Origin: Verrucomicrobiaceae bacterium
Lineage (GTDB): Bacteria > Verrucomicrobiota > Verrucomicrobiia > Verrucomicrobiales > Verrucomicrobiaceae
NCBI GenBank assembly: GCA_016795485.1
Contig: JAEUHM010000026.1
Coordinates: 1 to 64,000 of the forward strand
Length of the DNA stretch: 64,000 nt
Direction: 5' to 3'
Shown: in pieces, positions 55,706 through 64,000 of the stretch
How the letters are laid out: each line of letters starts with the position of its first letter
How positions within the stretch are numbered: the stretch's first letter is position 1
Translations under genes and position numbers: made by a program
The notes under the pieces: generated by a model
Database searches by the model: none
Seen by the model: only the letters and a program-made list of their open reading frames with translations
What the model was told of the DNA's origin: nothing

Positions 55706-56674
55706 CTACTTCAGTGGGACGACCCAGAAGTTGCGGAATCTGACCGGATTGCCGTGATTTTGTAAATGAATCGGACCCGTTGGGCCCTCATCACGGAGAG
55801 GAGATGCAGTGGTTGGGTTTGGAACTTCCACCTTGTCGTGGATGACGACTCCGTTGTGTATCACAGTGATCAGAGCATTCGTCAGTTTGGCCCCTTTGTC
55901 ATCAAATCGAGGAGCAGTGAAATCGATGTCATAAGTCTGCCATTGCTCTGGAGGATAGCACATATTGACCTTGGGCTTAGCCACCATGTAAATGCCGCCG
56001 CATTCATTGTGCTCGCCACGGAGGCCAAAACTATCCAGGATCTGAACCTCGTAGCGGCTTGATAGGTAGATGCCGCTATTGCCGCGACCTTGACCTTTGG
56101 CTTCTGGCATGAATGGCAGTTTGAACTCCAGGTGCACCCGACAATCTCCAAACTCTTGCTTTGTGGTGCATCCTTCCATCAACAAATGATCCTCGGTTTT
56201 CCGTGCACCGCTTTGGAAAGCATCTAGCGATTTGCCATCAAAGAGCACCACTGCATCCTGTGGCGGAGCTGCCTCTAGGCTTTCGCTTCGGCGCTCGGTG
56301 CGGGTTAGTCGGCCTATGGTGGACCCTTTGAAGTCTTCAAGCATGATACGCTCATCTTTCAGCAACCCGACCCAGCCGTTTCCAGAGAAACGAACATCGC
56401 CTTCTTGGTTGGTGGAGGTGACACGTTGACGCAACGGGGGATCCATGGTCCACCCTGCACCGGGAAGTCCACCAGGACAGAGAATGGCTTCATAACGTCC
56501 TTTGCCCAACGCGATGACTTGAAATCCGAAGCCTGCATCGCGCATCATGCCCGCGTATTCGCCCTGAATCTTCAGTTCATTGACTTCTGGGGCAGGGGCC
56601 TTCACCTCTGTTTGCGCTTTTGCAACCACTGGCAGCAGGGCAAAAGCTAAAAAGGAAGTCATTACAGTTTTCAT
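55706..56674 (-). CDS. DUF1080 (3-keto-disaccharide hydrolase-type) secreted protein
   Basis: This 322-aa protein has a signal peptide (MKTVMTSFLAFALLPVVAKAQ) and a C-terminal DUF1080 domain (about 145-322). Recognisable elements are LFDGKSLDAFQSG, GNSGIYLSSRYEVQILDSFG, and the terminal FRNFWVVPLK. Family members from Planctomycetes and Verrucomicrobia bind or hydrolyse glycans such as 3-keto-sugars. The N-terminal 140 residues are less typical. ATG 56674 is chosen for the signal peptide. The gene converges with the giant gene, 6 nt apart, and is divergent from the DUF1501 gene. Confidence 0.88.
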   Translation of the reverse strand: MKTVMTSFLAFALLPVVAKAQTEVKAPAPEVNELKIQGEYAGMMRDAGFGFQVIALGKGRYEAILCPGGLPGAGWTMDPPLRQRVTSTNQEGDVRFSGNGWVGLLKDERIMLEDFKGSTIGRLTRTERRSESLEAAPPQDAVVLFDGKSLDAFQSGARKTEDHLLMEGCTTKQEFGDCRVHLEFKLPFMPEAKGQGRGNSGIYLSSRYEVQILDSFGLRGEHNECGGIYMVAKPKVNMCYPPEQWQTYDIDFTAPRFDDKGAKLTNALITVIHNGVVIHDKVEVPNPTTASPLRDEGPTGPIHLQNHGNPVRFRNFWVVPLK

Positions 56675-56776
56675 AGATAATCTTTGAGTCAGGCAACGTG
56701 GTTTGGGTCCTGATTCCAACACAGATCACGCGAGCGTGCAAACTTTGGTCGACTACATGCGTAGTGAACCTGTGAC

Positions 56777-58201
56777 GTGATAACCGATCTGCCAGTTACA
56801 GACAAGCTTTCCCGCCGTGCCATGCTCTCCAGCACTGCGGCTGGGTTTGGACAGCTCGCGCTCGCGGGAATGTTGGCTAGGGATAGCGTCGGTGCTGCCG
56901 CACCGCAGCCGTTGAAGGCCAAGACCGGGCACTTTCCTGCAAGGGCCAAGCGTGTGGTCTTTCTCTTCATGAAGGGTGGACCGAGTCACGTCGACACCTT
57001 CGACCCCAAGCCATTGCTAGAGCGGGATCATGGGAAAGCCTATCCGGGACCTGAACCACGCATCAAGTTTGCAGAGACCGGGAAGCTCTTGAAGTCGCCT
57101 TGGTCGTTCAAGCAGTATGGCCAGAGTGGGCTACCAGTCAGTGAGCTATTTCCCAACGTAGCTCAGTGTGTGGACGAGTTGTGCATCCTTCGCTCTCTCC
57201 ACGGCACCAATCCAGCACACGGTGGTGCTTTGTTGAAATTGCACACGGGTTCTGACGTGCAAGTGCGGCCGAGCATGGGGTCCTGGGTCACATACGGGCT
57301 TGGCACGGAGAATGACAACCTACCTGCCTTCATCACCATTTGCCCAACTCTTGCCCATGGGGGGGTCAACAATTGGGGTTCTGCGTTCCTCCCAGCCTGG
57401 ACCCAAGGTACGCCAATCGGAAATGCATCCATTCCTGCAGAACAGGCGCTCGTGAAGCACATTCGCAATCCGAAGTTCAGCATGGCCACTCAGCGCCAGC
57501 AGTTGGACTTGCTCGCGGAGATCAATCATGAACATCTAGCCCAGGTGGGTGCCAATCAAGCGCTCGAAGGCCGCATCGCCTCATTTGAACTCGCCTATCG
57601 GATGCAGTCCACCATGCCAGAGGCACAAGACATCAGCGGAGAGACTCCGGTCACGCGCAAGCTCTACGGCCTCGATAACCCGATCACGGCCAATTTTGGT
57701 CGTCAATGTCTGATGGCTCGTCGGTTTCTTGAGAGAGGCGTGCGTTTTGTTCAAGTCACACACTCAGACAGTGAAGTGCAGTGGGATCAGCATGGCAATC
57801 TGTACAAAGGTCACACCAAAAATGCAGCTGAGGTGGACAAACCGATCGCTGGCTTCTTGAAGGACCTGAAGGCCCACGGACTACTCGACGATACGCTCGT
57901 CCTATGGGGTGGCGAGTTTGGCCGTACTCCTACGGCTCAAGGGAAGGACGGTCGCGACCACAATCCACATGGCTTCACGATGTGGATGGCAGGTGGCGGT
58001 GTGAAAAAAGGTTTCGCCTACGGTGCTACTGACGACTACGGCTACTACGCCCGCGAAAACAAGCTCCACATTCATGATCTCCATGCCACGATGCTGCATC
58101 TTCTCGGCATCGATCATGAACGCCTCACTTATCGTTATGCCGGCCGCGACTTCCGCCTCACAGATATCCATGGGCACGTTGCCACCGATATCATTGCCTG
58201 A
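56777..58201 (+). CDS. DUF1501 protein, Tat-exported
   Basis: This 474-aa protein belongs to DUF1501, a sulfatase- or phosphatase-like alpha/beta family common in Planctomycetes and Verrucomicrobia. The N-terminus LSRRAMLSSTAAGFGQLALA carries a twin-arginine motif, so folded export by Tat is likely. The conserved KGGPSHVDTFDPKP, LWGGEFGRTP and GRDHNPHGFT elements are present. GTG 56777 is used as the start. DUF1501 genes usually follow a DUF1553 gene; none is adjacent. The gene is divergent from the DUF1080 gene across 102 nt. Confidence 0.9.
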   Translation: MITDLPVTDKLSRRAMLSSTAAGFGQLALAGMLARDSVGAAAPQPLKAKTGHFPARAKRVVFLFMKGGPSHVDTFDPKPLLERDHGKAYPGPEPRIKFAETGKLLKSPWSFKQYGQSGLPVSELFPNVAQCVDELCILRSLHGTNPAHGGALLKLHTGSDVQVRPSMGSWVTYGLGTENDNLPAFITICPTLAHGGVNNWGSAFLPAWTQGTPIGNASIPAEQALVKHIRNPKFSMATQRQQLDLLAEINHEHLAQVGANQALEGRIASFELAYRMQSTMPEAQDISGETPVTRKLYGLDNPITANFGRQCLMARRFLERGVRFVQVTHSDSEVQWDQHGNLYKGHTKNAAEVDKPIAGFLKDLKAHGLLDDTLVLWGGEFGRTPTAQGKDGRDHNPHGFTMWMAGGGVKKGFAYGATDDYGYYARENKLHIHDLHATMLHLLGIDHERLTYRYAGRDFRLTDIHGHVATDIIA

Positions 58202-58259
58202 GAGCAGATTCTTTAGTCCCTGGCCATTGCGTGGACGTTCTATCAGTGTTCCTTAGGCC

Positions 58260-59078
58260 ATGTCAGAGAACCAATCGAGGTCACAAATCGACAAACTTCC
58301 GGCTCCCACTAGCGGGGAGATGAAGGATGAAAACCAATTCAATGCCCAGTTTGAGGATCGGCTCTTCCTGAGCGGTCCTAACCCTCGTTCGAGAGATTTT
58401 CGCCTACTCATGGGAGTCGTGAATGACTTCCTGAATGGATTTCGGGCACTTCATTTTGTGGGGCCATGCGTGACAGTGTTTGGCTCGGCTCGATTCAAGG
58501 AAGATCACCCCTACTATGTCCAGGCGCGGCAAATCGGGGCTGCCGTGGCGAAAATGGGCTTCACAGTGATGACCGGTGGTGGCCCAGGCATTATGGAAGC
58601 CGCCAACCGTGGTGCAAAAGATGTCGGTGGCCGCTCTGTCGGCTGCAACATCATCCTTCCCATGGAGCAAGAGCCCAATCCTTATCTGGATCGCTGGGTG
58701 AACATGAAGTATTTCTTCGTGCGGAAGACACTGCTCATTAAGTACAGTTACGGGTTCATCATCATGCCGGGCGGTTTTGGCACCATGGATGAGTTGTTTG
58801 AAGCTCTCACGCTCATTCAGACCAAAAAAATCCGCAACTTCCCGATCATCATGATGGGCAAAGACTACTGGACCGACCTCATCGACTTCCTGGAGCGCAT
58901 GAAGGCAGCTGGCACCATAAGCCCCGAGGACTTGGACCTTCTCCTCTTCACCGATTCAGCCGAAGAAGCCATTGCCCACCTTGAGGCTAAGGCCGTTGGC
59001 CAGTTCAAGCTCCGCAAACAACGAGTCCCTCGCAGCAGTTGGGTTCTCGGAGAGAAAGGCCTTGGCAAAGGCCGCTAG
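58260..59078 (+). CDS. LOG-family (TIGR00730) nucleotide hydrolase
   Basis: This 272-aa protein belongs to the LOG family of cytokinin riboside 5'-monophosphate phosphoribohydrolases. The signature PGGFGTMDE is present, with GGGPGIMEAANRGA upstream and a conserved Rossmann-like core. The N-terminal 50 residues are family-variable. Bacterial members remove the base from nucleoside monophosphates; the physiological substrate is uncertain. It lies 58 nt downstream of the DUF1501 gene on the same strand and is convergent with the methyltransferase, 6 nt apart. Confidence 0.9.
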   Translation: MSENQSRSQIDKLPAPTSGEMKDENQFNAQFEDRLFLSGPNPRSRDFRLLMGVVNDFLNGFRALHFVGPCVTVFGSARFKEDHPYYVQARQIGAAVAKMGFTVMTGGGPGIMEAANRGAKDVGGRSVGCNIILPMEQEPNPYLDRWVNMKYFFVRKTLLIKYSYGFIIMPGGFGTMDELFEALTLIQTKKIRNFPIIMMGKDYWTDLIDFLERMKAAGTISPEDLDLLLFTDSAEEAIAHLEAKAVGQFKLRKQRVPRSSWVLGEKGLGKGR

Positions 59079-59084
59079 TCGCGA

Positions 59085-59963
59085 TCAACTCTTCAGTCGG
59101 GCTACGACGAAGATGTTCTGTGTGGTGAAGTCGGCCTCGGTGAGGTGTGGATGCATTTTTCGTATGGCATCCGTTAGGCGATCAACGCCTTGTTCTTCGG
59201 TGGAACGTGTGGGTTGCCAGACTTGGATTTCAAATCCAGCGGCTTGGGTGATGGATCGAACCTCGGCCATGCTATGGCGATTGAGTTTCGTCATCACGTA
59301 GGACTCAGGTGGGTGTTGGGTGGTGAGGTGAGCCCAGTCGATGTAAGGCGACTGAGTGCTGTCTCCCGGAATGATTTTTTTTACTGTCTTTGGCTGCTGA
59401 TGATGACCGTTCCAGCAGTACCAGTTGTGATGGTTAAAGACGAGAGTGCCTCCTGGACGCAAAAGACGACGGATGGAGCCGAGGACGCCAGCGAGGTCTG
59501 TGAGGTGCTCCGTTGCGTTGTGTAAGGCGGCAAAATCGAAGGTGCGCTTACCTTCCAATTGATTCGAGAGGCCGCGGATCATCTCGAATCGGGGACAAGC
59601 GTGCATGAGTTGCTCTGGCGTCCATCCACAATCGACGCGCTGGCCATTGTGCTGATCTTTGATGACAGCTGATCGAGGTTTGACCTCGGGATCAATGCCG
59701 ACGTAAGTCTTGGCCCCTTCTAACAAGAAACCAACGCCGTGGAGTCCCATCCCGCATCCGACATCAATGACATCCTTGCCTCTGCACCATGGAGCGAGTG
59801 CGCGTGTCCAACGGAGGTAGCCGAGTTGGAGTGCTTGTTGAATCGCACTTTTTGGAATCTGTTGGAGGAGACGAGGTTTGAAACCATTCGCCGCCAACAT
59901 CAATGGATAGCGCCGCCAGTAGTAGATGGGCCAGCGGTCCAGAAGGCGGCGACTGCGTTCCAT
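59085..59963 (-). CDS. Class I SAM-dependent methyltransferase
   Basis: This 292-aa protein has the SAM-binding motif I as DVIDVGCGMGLHG (about 64-76), an acidic GIDPE beta-2 end, and a motif IV-type region LHNATEHLTDL. The fold resembles the tRNA wobble-uridine or polysaccharide methyltransferases, but the substrate is not decided by sequence. It starts 4 nt after the HTH gene stop on the same strand, so the two are likely co-transcribed. Confidence 0.85.
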   Translation of the reverse strand: MERSRRLLDRWPIYYWRRYPLMLAANGFKPRLLQQIPKSAIQQALQLGYLRWTRALAPWCRGKDVIDVGCGMGLHGVGFLLEGAKTYVGIDPEVKPRSAVIKDQHNGQRVDCGWTPEQLMHACPRFEMIRGLSNQLEGKRTFDFAALHNATEHLTDLAGVLGSIRRLLRPGGTLVFNHHNWYCWNGHHQQPKTVKKIIPGDSTQSPYIDWAHLTTQHPPESYVMTKLNRHSMAEVRSITQAAGFEIQVWQPTRSTEEQGVDRLTDAIRKMHPHLTEADFTTQNIFVVARLKS

Positions 59964-59967
59964 CTTG

Positions 59968-60648
59968 CTATTTGCGCCAAGCGGCTCCTACCAGAGCGAG
60001 TCCTTTGGCGCGTCCCGGCTGTGCGGTCATGGGGAGGGGCAGATTGCCTTGCACAGGTTTGGGTGGCGGGAGTGAAGGGGCTTGTACGCCCATCACGCGC
60101 AAGACATTTTGGCTCTTTCGTTCGGCCTCATGCTCAGCATAGCGGATCTCTTCCATCATGTTGAGGTCTGGCTTCACATCCAGCTCAGCCATTAGCAGCG
60201 AAAGGAGTTGATCCACGCGACGGCCCATTTCGAGCGCCTCATTGGCATTCTTCATGGCACGATACACACGCTTGAGCCCGGCTTGGTTGCGGGCTTGGGC
60301 GAGTTGCACAGCAAGCTCCAGCATGCGCTGGCGGAAAACTTCATCTCCCTGCTTGAGATGATGAGGAATCTCGTGGCGCATTCTTTCGAAGGTGCCGATG
60401 GTCCATGGCTTGCCGCTCATGTCATAGGGCTCCTCGTCCAAATCGTTGTCCATCAGCCATCGTGGATTGATGCCGGTGCGGCCTGCAATCTCGCCAGCGA
60501 GCTGGTCAGATAGTTTGAGACGACCGATCTCAAGGCTTTGGACCGCAGCGATGGAGCGACCCAGGAGGGTGGCAAAGGCACGCTGATTGAGCTCCAAAGC
60601 CAGGCGGAGTCGGGAGATATTGGTTCGGATGAGAGGTGGTCGGGCCAT
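59968..60648 (-). CDS. XRE-family helix-turn-helix protein
   Basis: This 226-aa protein has an N-terminal HTH (about residues 7-60: ISRLRLALELNQRAFATLL, then AVQSLEIGRLKLS), matching the lambda-repressor-like XRE fold. The C-terminal region is helical and rich in charged residues, without a recognised ligand-binding domain. Upstream of its start lies a palindromic site (60673-60688) that could be its own operator. The gene precedes the methyltransferase by 4 nt. Confidence 0.85.
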   Translation of the reverse strand: MARPPLIRTNISRLRLALELNQRAFATLLGRSIAAVQSLEIGRLKLSDQLAGEIAGRTGINPRWLMDNDLDEEPYDMSGKPWTIGTFERMRHEIPHHLKQGDEVFRQRMLELAVQLAQARNQAGLKRVYRAMKNANEALEMGRRVDQLLSLLMAELDVKPDLNMMEEIRYAEHEAERKSQNVLRVMGVQAPSLPPPKPVQGNLPLPMTAQPGRAKGLALVGAAWRK

Positions 60649-60672
60649 GTGGTTGGGAGGGGCCAGAAGGTT

Positions 60673-60688
60673 ACATTATCTTTAATGT
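60673..60688. promoter_or_regulatory. Palindromic candidate operator between HTH gene and membrane-anchored gene
   Basis: ACATTA (60673-60678) and TAATGT (60683-60688) form a perfect 6-bp inverted repeat around a 4-nt spacer. It sits 24 nt upstream of the HTH start in the divergent promoter region 60649-60738. Repressor autoregulation is the simplest reading. Confidence 0.45.
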
Positions 60689-60738
60689 CAGCTATTTGGA
60701 GTTTCTCAACATCTCCTTGCAGTAATTATTAAAAAGCG

Positions 60739-61557
60739 GTGAATGGGCTCGTGCGTAATACGTGGCTCGCGATTGTTTGTTTTCTATTGATTGGGGTGAT
60801 CAAGCTGCCCTTGGAGCAACGTGGTGCAACGTTGCTGCGTGAGGAGGGCTCACTCCCGTCGGCGGGGAACTTTCGACTTCGTGATGACCTTGGCCAGCTT
60901 GCGTTTGCGGCCACACTAGGAGGATTGCGCTCGCTGGTGGCAAGCATGACGTATTTGCAGGCCTTCACGGCTTTCGAGCGGTCCAACTGGGCACAGGTGG
61001 AGAGCCTTAACTCGTTAACGACTCAGCTACAGCCACGCTTTTACGGTTATTGGGATGATGCGGCGACTCGGATGGCATACGACGCAGCTTCATTTTATCT
61101 CTACGACAAATCTCGGCCAGCACTGTATCGAAATCAGATCTATCGACGCAATTTTGAGCGTGGCATACAGTTTGCCGAAGAGGGTGTGAGAGAGCTACCA
61201 AAGGATCGCAGACTGCATGAGCGACTGGCGGAACTTTATTTTCGACTTGTGGGCACGCCTGACCAGAAACTGCTGTATCCGCCGGACTACCGGAGAGCTG
61301 GTGAGCACTACCTGGAATCGTATCTGAACGGGGGCTTACCAAAGAACCGGAGGTTTGCTGCCTATGCCTGGGCGAGGGTGCCTGATGCACCTGATCTTTG
61401 GCAAAAAGCATACGATTTGCTCAAGGAGACCCATGCGACAGGCTATCGGTCTCCAACTTCGGTTGCTACTCTGAAGGAGCTGGAGGTGAAATTGAACATT
61501 CCACCGGAGAAACGTCTGAACGAACCAGTTCCGCCACCTCCGAGTGTGCCGAGATGA
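60739..61557 (+). CDS. Membrane-anchored protein of unknown function
   Basis: This 272-aa protein has an N-terminal hydrophobic anchor (about 6-22, NTWLAIVCFLLIGVI) and a soluble remainder rich in helices, possibly TPR-like (FERSNWAQVESLN, RNFERGIQFAEEGVRELP). A Pro-rich tail ends the protein. No family is recognised. The start is GTG 60739. It is divergent from the HTH gene and convergent with the kinase gene, 11 nt apart. Confidence 0.7.
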   Translation: MNGLVRNTWLAIVCFLLIGVIKLPLEQRGATLLREEGSLPSAGNFRLRDDLGQLAFAATLGGLRSLVASMTYLQAFTAFERSNWAQVESLNSLTTQLQPRFYGYWDDAATRMAYDAASFYLYDKSRPALYRNQIYRRNFERGIQFAEEGVRELPKDRRLHERLAELYFRLVGTPDQKLLYPPDYRRAGEHYLESYLNGGLPKNRRFAAYAWARVPDAPDLWQKAYDLLKETHATGYRSPTSVATLKELEVKLNIPPEKRLNEPVPPPPSVPR

Positions 61558-61568
61558 TGGGTGAATGC

Positions 61569-63980
61569 TTACTCTTCAGTGCGGGCGGGCCTGCCGTCTG
61601 ATAGCATGAGGCGGAAGCCAACATCATCCTCGCGTCCATCTGGTGACAGCGCTCTGCGGAAGCCAGACTGAAGTTCAGCCCGATCTGCCGAACGGAAGCC
61701 GCCGCCGCGAGCAGTGCCTTTGACAGCCTGCACTGGATCCTCACCACCGTAATCTTCTGCAACCCATTCCCAGACATTGCCGGACAGGCCAAATATGCCT
61801 CGTGGATCTGCTTTGATGCCTTCTACGGGGCTCGCAGCTGGAAACCCATCTTTATAGTCCGCCAAGGCGGGCCTTCCGGCGATGACTGGGGCACTTTGAT
61901 CAAGGAGATTGCCGGAAAAAGGCGGTGGAGGCCAGATGTACCCCCACGGATACACACCAAATCCACGCAGATGTTTGTCAGCAGGTGCATCGCCTTTTTC
62001 TCTCGGCAAGTAGGCCGCCATGCTCCACTCATCATCCGTTGGCAGTTTGTATTGGTGACTTCCGTCGAGTATCTCTTGCGACTGCTCATGGCTAGTGAGC
62101 CATGCTGAAAACGATATGGCTTCGGCGCGAGTGACCGATGCAATAGGGAGATCGAGTTCTGACTCGTTTTCCAATTTCCAGTCTGGTAGTGGAGTTAGCT
62201 TGGTTACACGGACAAACTCACGGAAGTCCCTGCGTCTGACTTCATGCGCACCGATCATCGCCTTTCCGAGTGGGACAAACTTCATGCCCAAAGTGTTGGT
62301 CCAAGGCTTGCCAAAAATGACGGCACGGATGTTTTTCAGTTTCACCGGGAGAGTGAGCGATGTGCCTTTCTTCAAGTCACCTTTGATGAGTTCTGGCTTG
62401 TAGCCGGGGTAGCGCACCTCAAACTCAAACTTGCCTGCTCTCACGCGAGGCAAGGTCAGCGGCGTTTGGCCCAGGGGCGTGTCTCCTTCGTAGACTTGTG
62501 CAGGAGAGGGTGTGGACTGCACGATGAGAGATCCGTAGCTTGCTTCTTTGACGCGACACTCCACTGCGGCCCAGCCAGGTTTGAGTGGCGGAGATCCTGA
62601 TGGACGTTGTACCGTGACTGGTAGCCAGGAATACTCGAGGTTGAGCGGCAGCCGCTTGTTCTTTCGCTCTAGTGCGGTGATCCAAGAGCAGTAATCATCT
62701 GCATCTTGAGCAGGAATGATCACCACATATTGCTGACGTTTGCCCACAGTGATTGGGACGATCTCGCCTTCAAATGAGCGCATTTCAGCCTCAAGGAAGC
62801 GATTAAACTGCGCCAGATTGAGCAGCGCATCTGCTACGTGCTCTACTTTCTTGAACGTGAACCACTGCCCGTCCGTACCTCTCCAAGGTTGGCCCGGAGT
62901 AGGGTAAAGTGCCATCGCGGGTGGTGAAGTTGCCGCAGTAAATGCTACTCGCCACTCGTGGTCAGTGCGATAGGATGCAATGGCAGCCCCGCAAATGAGA
63001 CTACCGAATGTGAACATTGCAGCGCGACTAACCCAGGTGGTCAATTTGGCAACAAGCGTCAGTGGTCGTGTTTCTGTGACGCTTCTGAGAGCCTCAGCAA
63101 ACTCACCAGCGGTCTGAAAACGCTCGCTCAGGTCTGGAGCACACGCACGGCAGATGACCTGATTGAGGTTCTTCCAGAACGGCATCTCCGTTTCATCTAG
63201 GTTGTCTGGAACTTCAGGAAACTCCATGCGGTCTTTGCCGCTGGTCATTTCGTAGACGACTTTGCCCAGGCTGTAGATGTCTGCTTGGGGTGTGCCAGGG
63301 CCTTCCGGCGGCACAAAGCCCTCGGTGCCAACGAATGAACGCTCGCCAAATCCCGCTACCAGACCGATATCGGCCAGTTTGCATACGCCACCGCAGTAAA
63401 TGATGTTGGATGGCTTGATGTCACGGTGGGTGAGTCCGTGATTGTGCATGTAGTGGAGAGCATCGGCCAGGAAGGAGCCTGCTTCTTGGCAGAAATGAAG
63501 ATCCAGCCGTCCGTGCTGACGGAGATCCGTGCCCAACGTGCGGGGCACATATTCCAGCGGATCATCTACATGTGGGCCATGCCCGACATCGTCCGCCAAC
63601 TCCATGACGCAGTAATAATAGCCGCCTTCATCATTCCAGCCCACATGCAAAATGTGCACCAAGCCTGGGTGACCTCGGGAGATAGGCTCAAACTGCTGGA
63701 TGCCTTGGAACTCGCGGTGGAAGGTCTTGGTCAGCTCAAAATCTTCTCGCCAAACGATCTTCACCGCTCGGAGCGCTCCAGTTACGCTCTCGGCCAGCCA
63801 CACTTCACCGTATGCACCTGAGCCAATCCTTTTGATCAGGCGATAGTCTGGTATGTGCACATGCTGCCGGAGCAGTCCAGTAGACGAAGCAACTGAGCCC
63901 TGCACTCCATTCGCCGCCGTAAGCGTCGTTTGTGGCTCGGCCTCGGCATTATGCATGAGTTCTGGCTCATCTCCTGGCAT
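61569..63980 (-). CDS. Ser/Thr protein kinase with PEGA and FGE-sulfatase domains
   Basis: This protein is at least 803 aa. The N-terminal kinase shows a glycine loop (G53-V60), VAIK-type K74, HRD (185-187), N192, DIG (204-206) in place of DFG, and PPE (224-226) in place of APE, with D234. A single membrane segment (about 316-335) separates the cytoplasmic kinase from a region with a PEGA domain (about 483-550) and an FGE/SUMF1-like domain (about 560-803, GNVWEW and RGGGFR motifs). FGE-type domains of bacterial kinases often act as sensing or binding modules. The frame remains open upstream of M1 to the window edge (S-V-Y-V-H-E), so the true start may lie outside the window. Confidence 0.88.
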   Translation of the reverse strand: MPGDEPELMHNAEAEPQTTLTAANGVQGSVASSTGLLRQHVHIPDYRLIKRIGSGAYGEVWLAESVTGALRAVKIVWREDFELTKTFHREFQGIQQFEPISRGHPGLVHILHVGWNDEGGYYYCVMELADDVGHGPHVDDPLEYVPRTLGTDLRQHGRLDLHFCQEAGSFLADALHYMHNHGLTHRDIKPSNIIYCGGVCKLADIGLVAGFGERSFVGTEGFVPPEGPGTPQADIYSLGKVVYEMTSGKDRMEFPEVPDNLDETEMPFWKNLNQVICRACAPDLSERFQTAGEFAEALRSVTETRPLTLVAKLTTWVSRAAMFTFGSLICGAAIASYRTDHEWRVAFTAATSPPAMALYPTPGQPWRGTDGQWFTFKKVEHVADALLNLAQFNRFLEAEMRSFEGEIVPITVGKRQQYVVIIPAQDADDYCSWITALERKNKRLPLNLEYSWLPVTVQRPSGSPPLKPGWAAVECRVKEASYGSLIVQSTPSPAQVYEGDTPLGQTPLTLPRVRAGKFEFEVRYPGYKPELIKGDLKKGTSLTLPVKLKNIRAVIFGKPWTNTLGMKFVPLGKAMIGAHEVRRRDFREFVRVTKLTPLPDWKLENESELDLPIASVTRAEAISFSAWLTSHEQSQEILDGSHQYKLPTDDEWSMAAYLPREKGDAPADKHLRGFGVYPWGYIWPPPPFSGNLLDQSAPVIAGRPALADYKDGFPAASPVEGIKADPRGIFGLSGNVWEWVAEDYGGEDPVQAVKGTARGGGFRSADRAELQSGFRRALSPDGREDDVGFRLMLSDGRPARTEE

Positions 63981-64000
63981 CTCATGAACGTAGACGGAAA

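Noticed and set aside
1..64000. Prophage or integrative element genes
   Set aside because: No integrase, terminase, portal or conjugation gene was recognised inside the window; the array border alone is not enough to claim an element.

Overview
The window looks like a Verrucomicrobia chromosome segment, probably from Verrucomicrobiales near Prosthecobacter. The assignment rests on gene content: PEP-CTERM proteins, GEVED and SdrD_B-like repeat proteins, a DUF1501 protein, a DUF1080 protein, a DUF-type kinase-FGE fusion and a C-terminal LEYALGTD-type secretion signature. No rRNA is present to confirm the assignment.

Region 1 (1-4988) is the most unusual part. It holds 17 tRNA-like genes in one orientation (143-2308), most only 4-16 nt apart, followed at once by one fully canonical tRNA-Arg(TCG). 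All 17 fold as cloverleaves with a readable anticodon loop and an encoded CCA end. In all 17 the T-loop carries G-C at positions 55-56 instead of T-C, and 16 of 17 have lost the G18G19 pair of the D-loop. Together they cover most amino acids (Met x2, Pro, Asn, Ile?, Phe, Gly, His, Gln, Ser x2, Leu, Lys, Ala, Arg, Glu, Cys). A GNAT acetyltransferase is embedded in the array. Downstream in the same direction lie a retropepsin-like lipoprotein, an RlaP-type nucleotidyltransferase (a family linked to RNA repair) and an HNH nuclease. This looks like a tRNA-like RNA array with an RNA-repair or RNA-conflict module.

Region 2 (5019-11753) is mostly ordinary. It has a translationally coupled three-gene operon on the minus strand (winged-helix unknown, SDR oxidoreductase, secreted metallo-beta-lactamase-fold hydrolase), a glucuronokinase-like GHMP kinase, a secreted protein with a single CNGCH haem motif, and a flavin-dependent halogenase-like oxidoreductase with a WxWxIP motif.

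Region 3 (11768-55699) is about 44 kb of cell-surface genes. A short PEP-CTERM protein is divergent from a 5,642-aa giant. The giant begins with a paralogue of that PEP-CTERM protein fused, through an internal PEP-CTERM anchor and a second signal-like segment, to a beta-helix and a long series of GEVED and SdrD_B-like domains. A second giant of 8,589 aa follows, built from GEVED, SdrD_B-like, Ig-like and beta-propeller modules. The two giants share a C-terminal module of about 400 aa and an upstream DNA motif. The second also has a leader rich in inverted repeats. They are best read as secreted adhesin or matrix proteins.

Region 4 (55706-64000) has a DUF1080 protein, a Tat-exported DUF1501 protein, a LOG-family nucleotide hydrolase, a methyltransferase-HTH pair, a membrane-anchored unknown protein divergent from the HTH gene across a palindromic site, and a Ser/Thr kinase-PEGA-FGE fusion that may run off the window edge.
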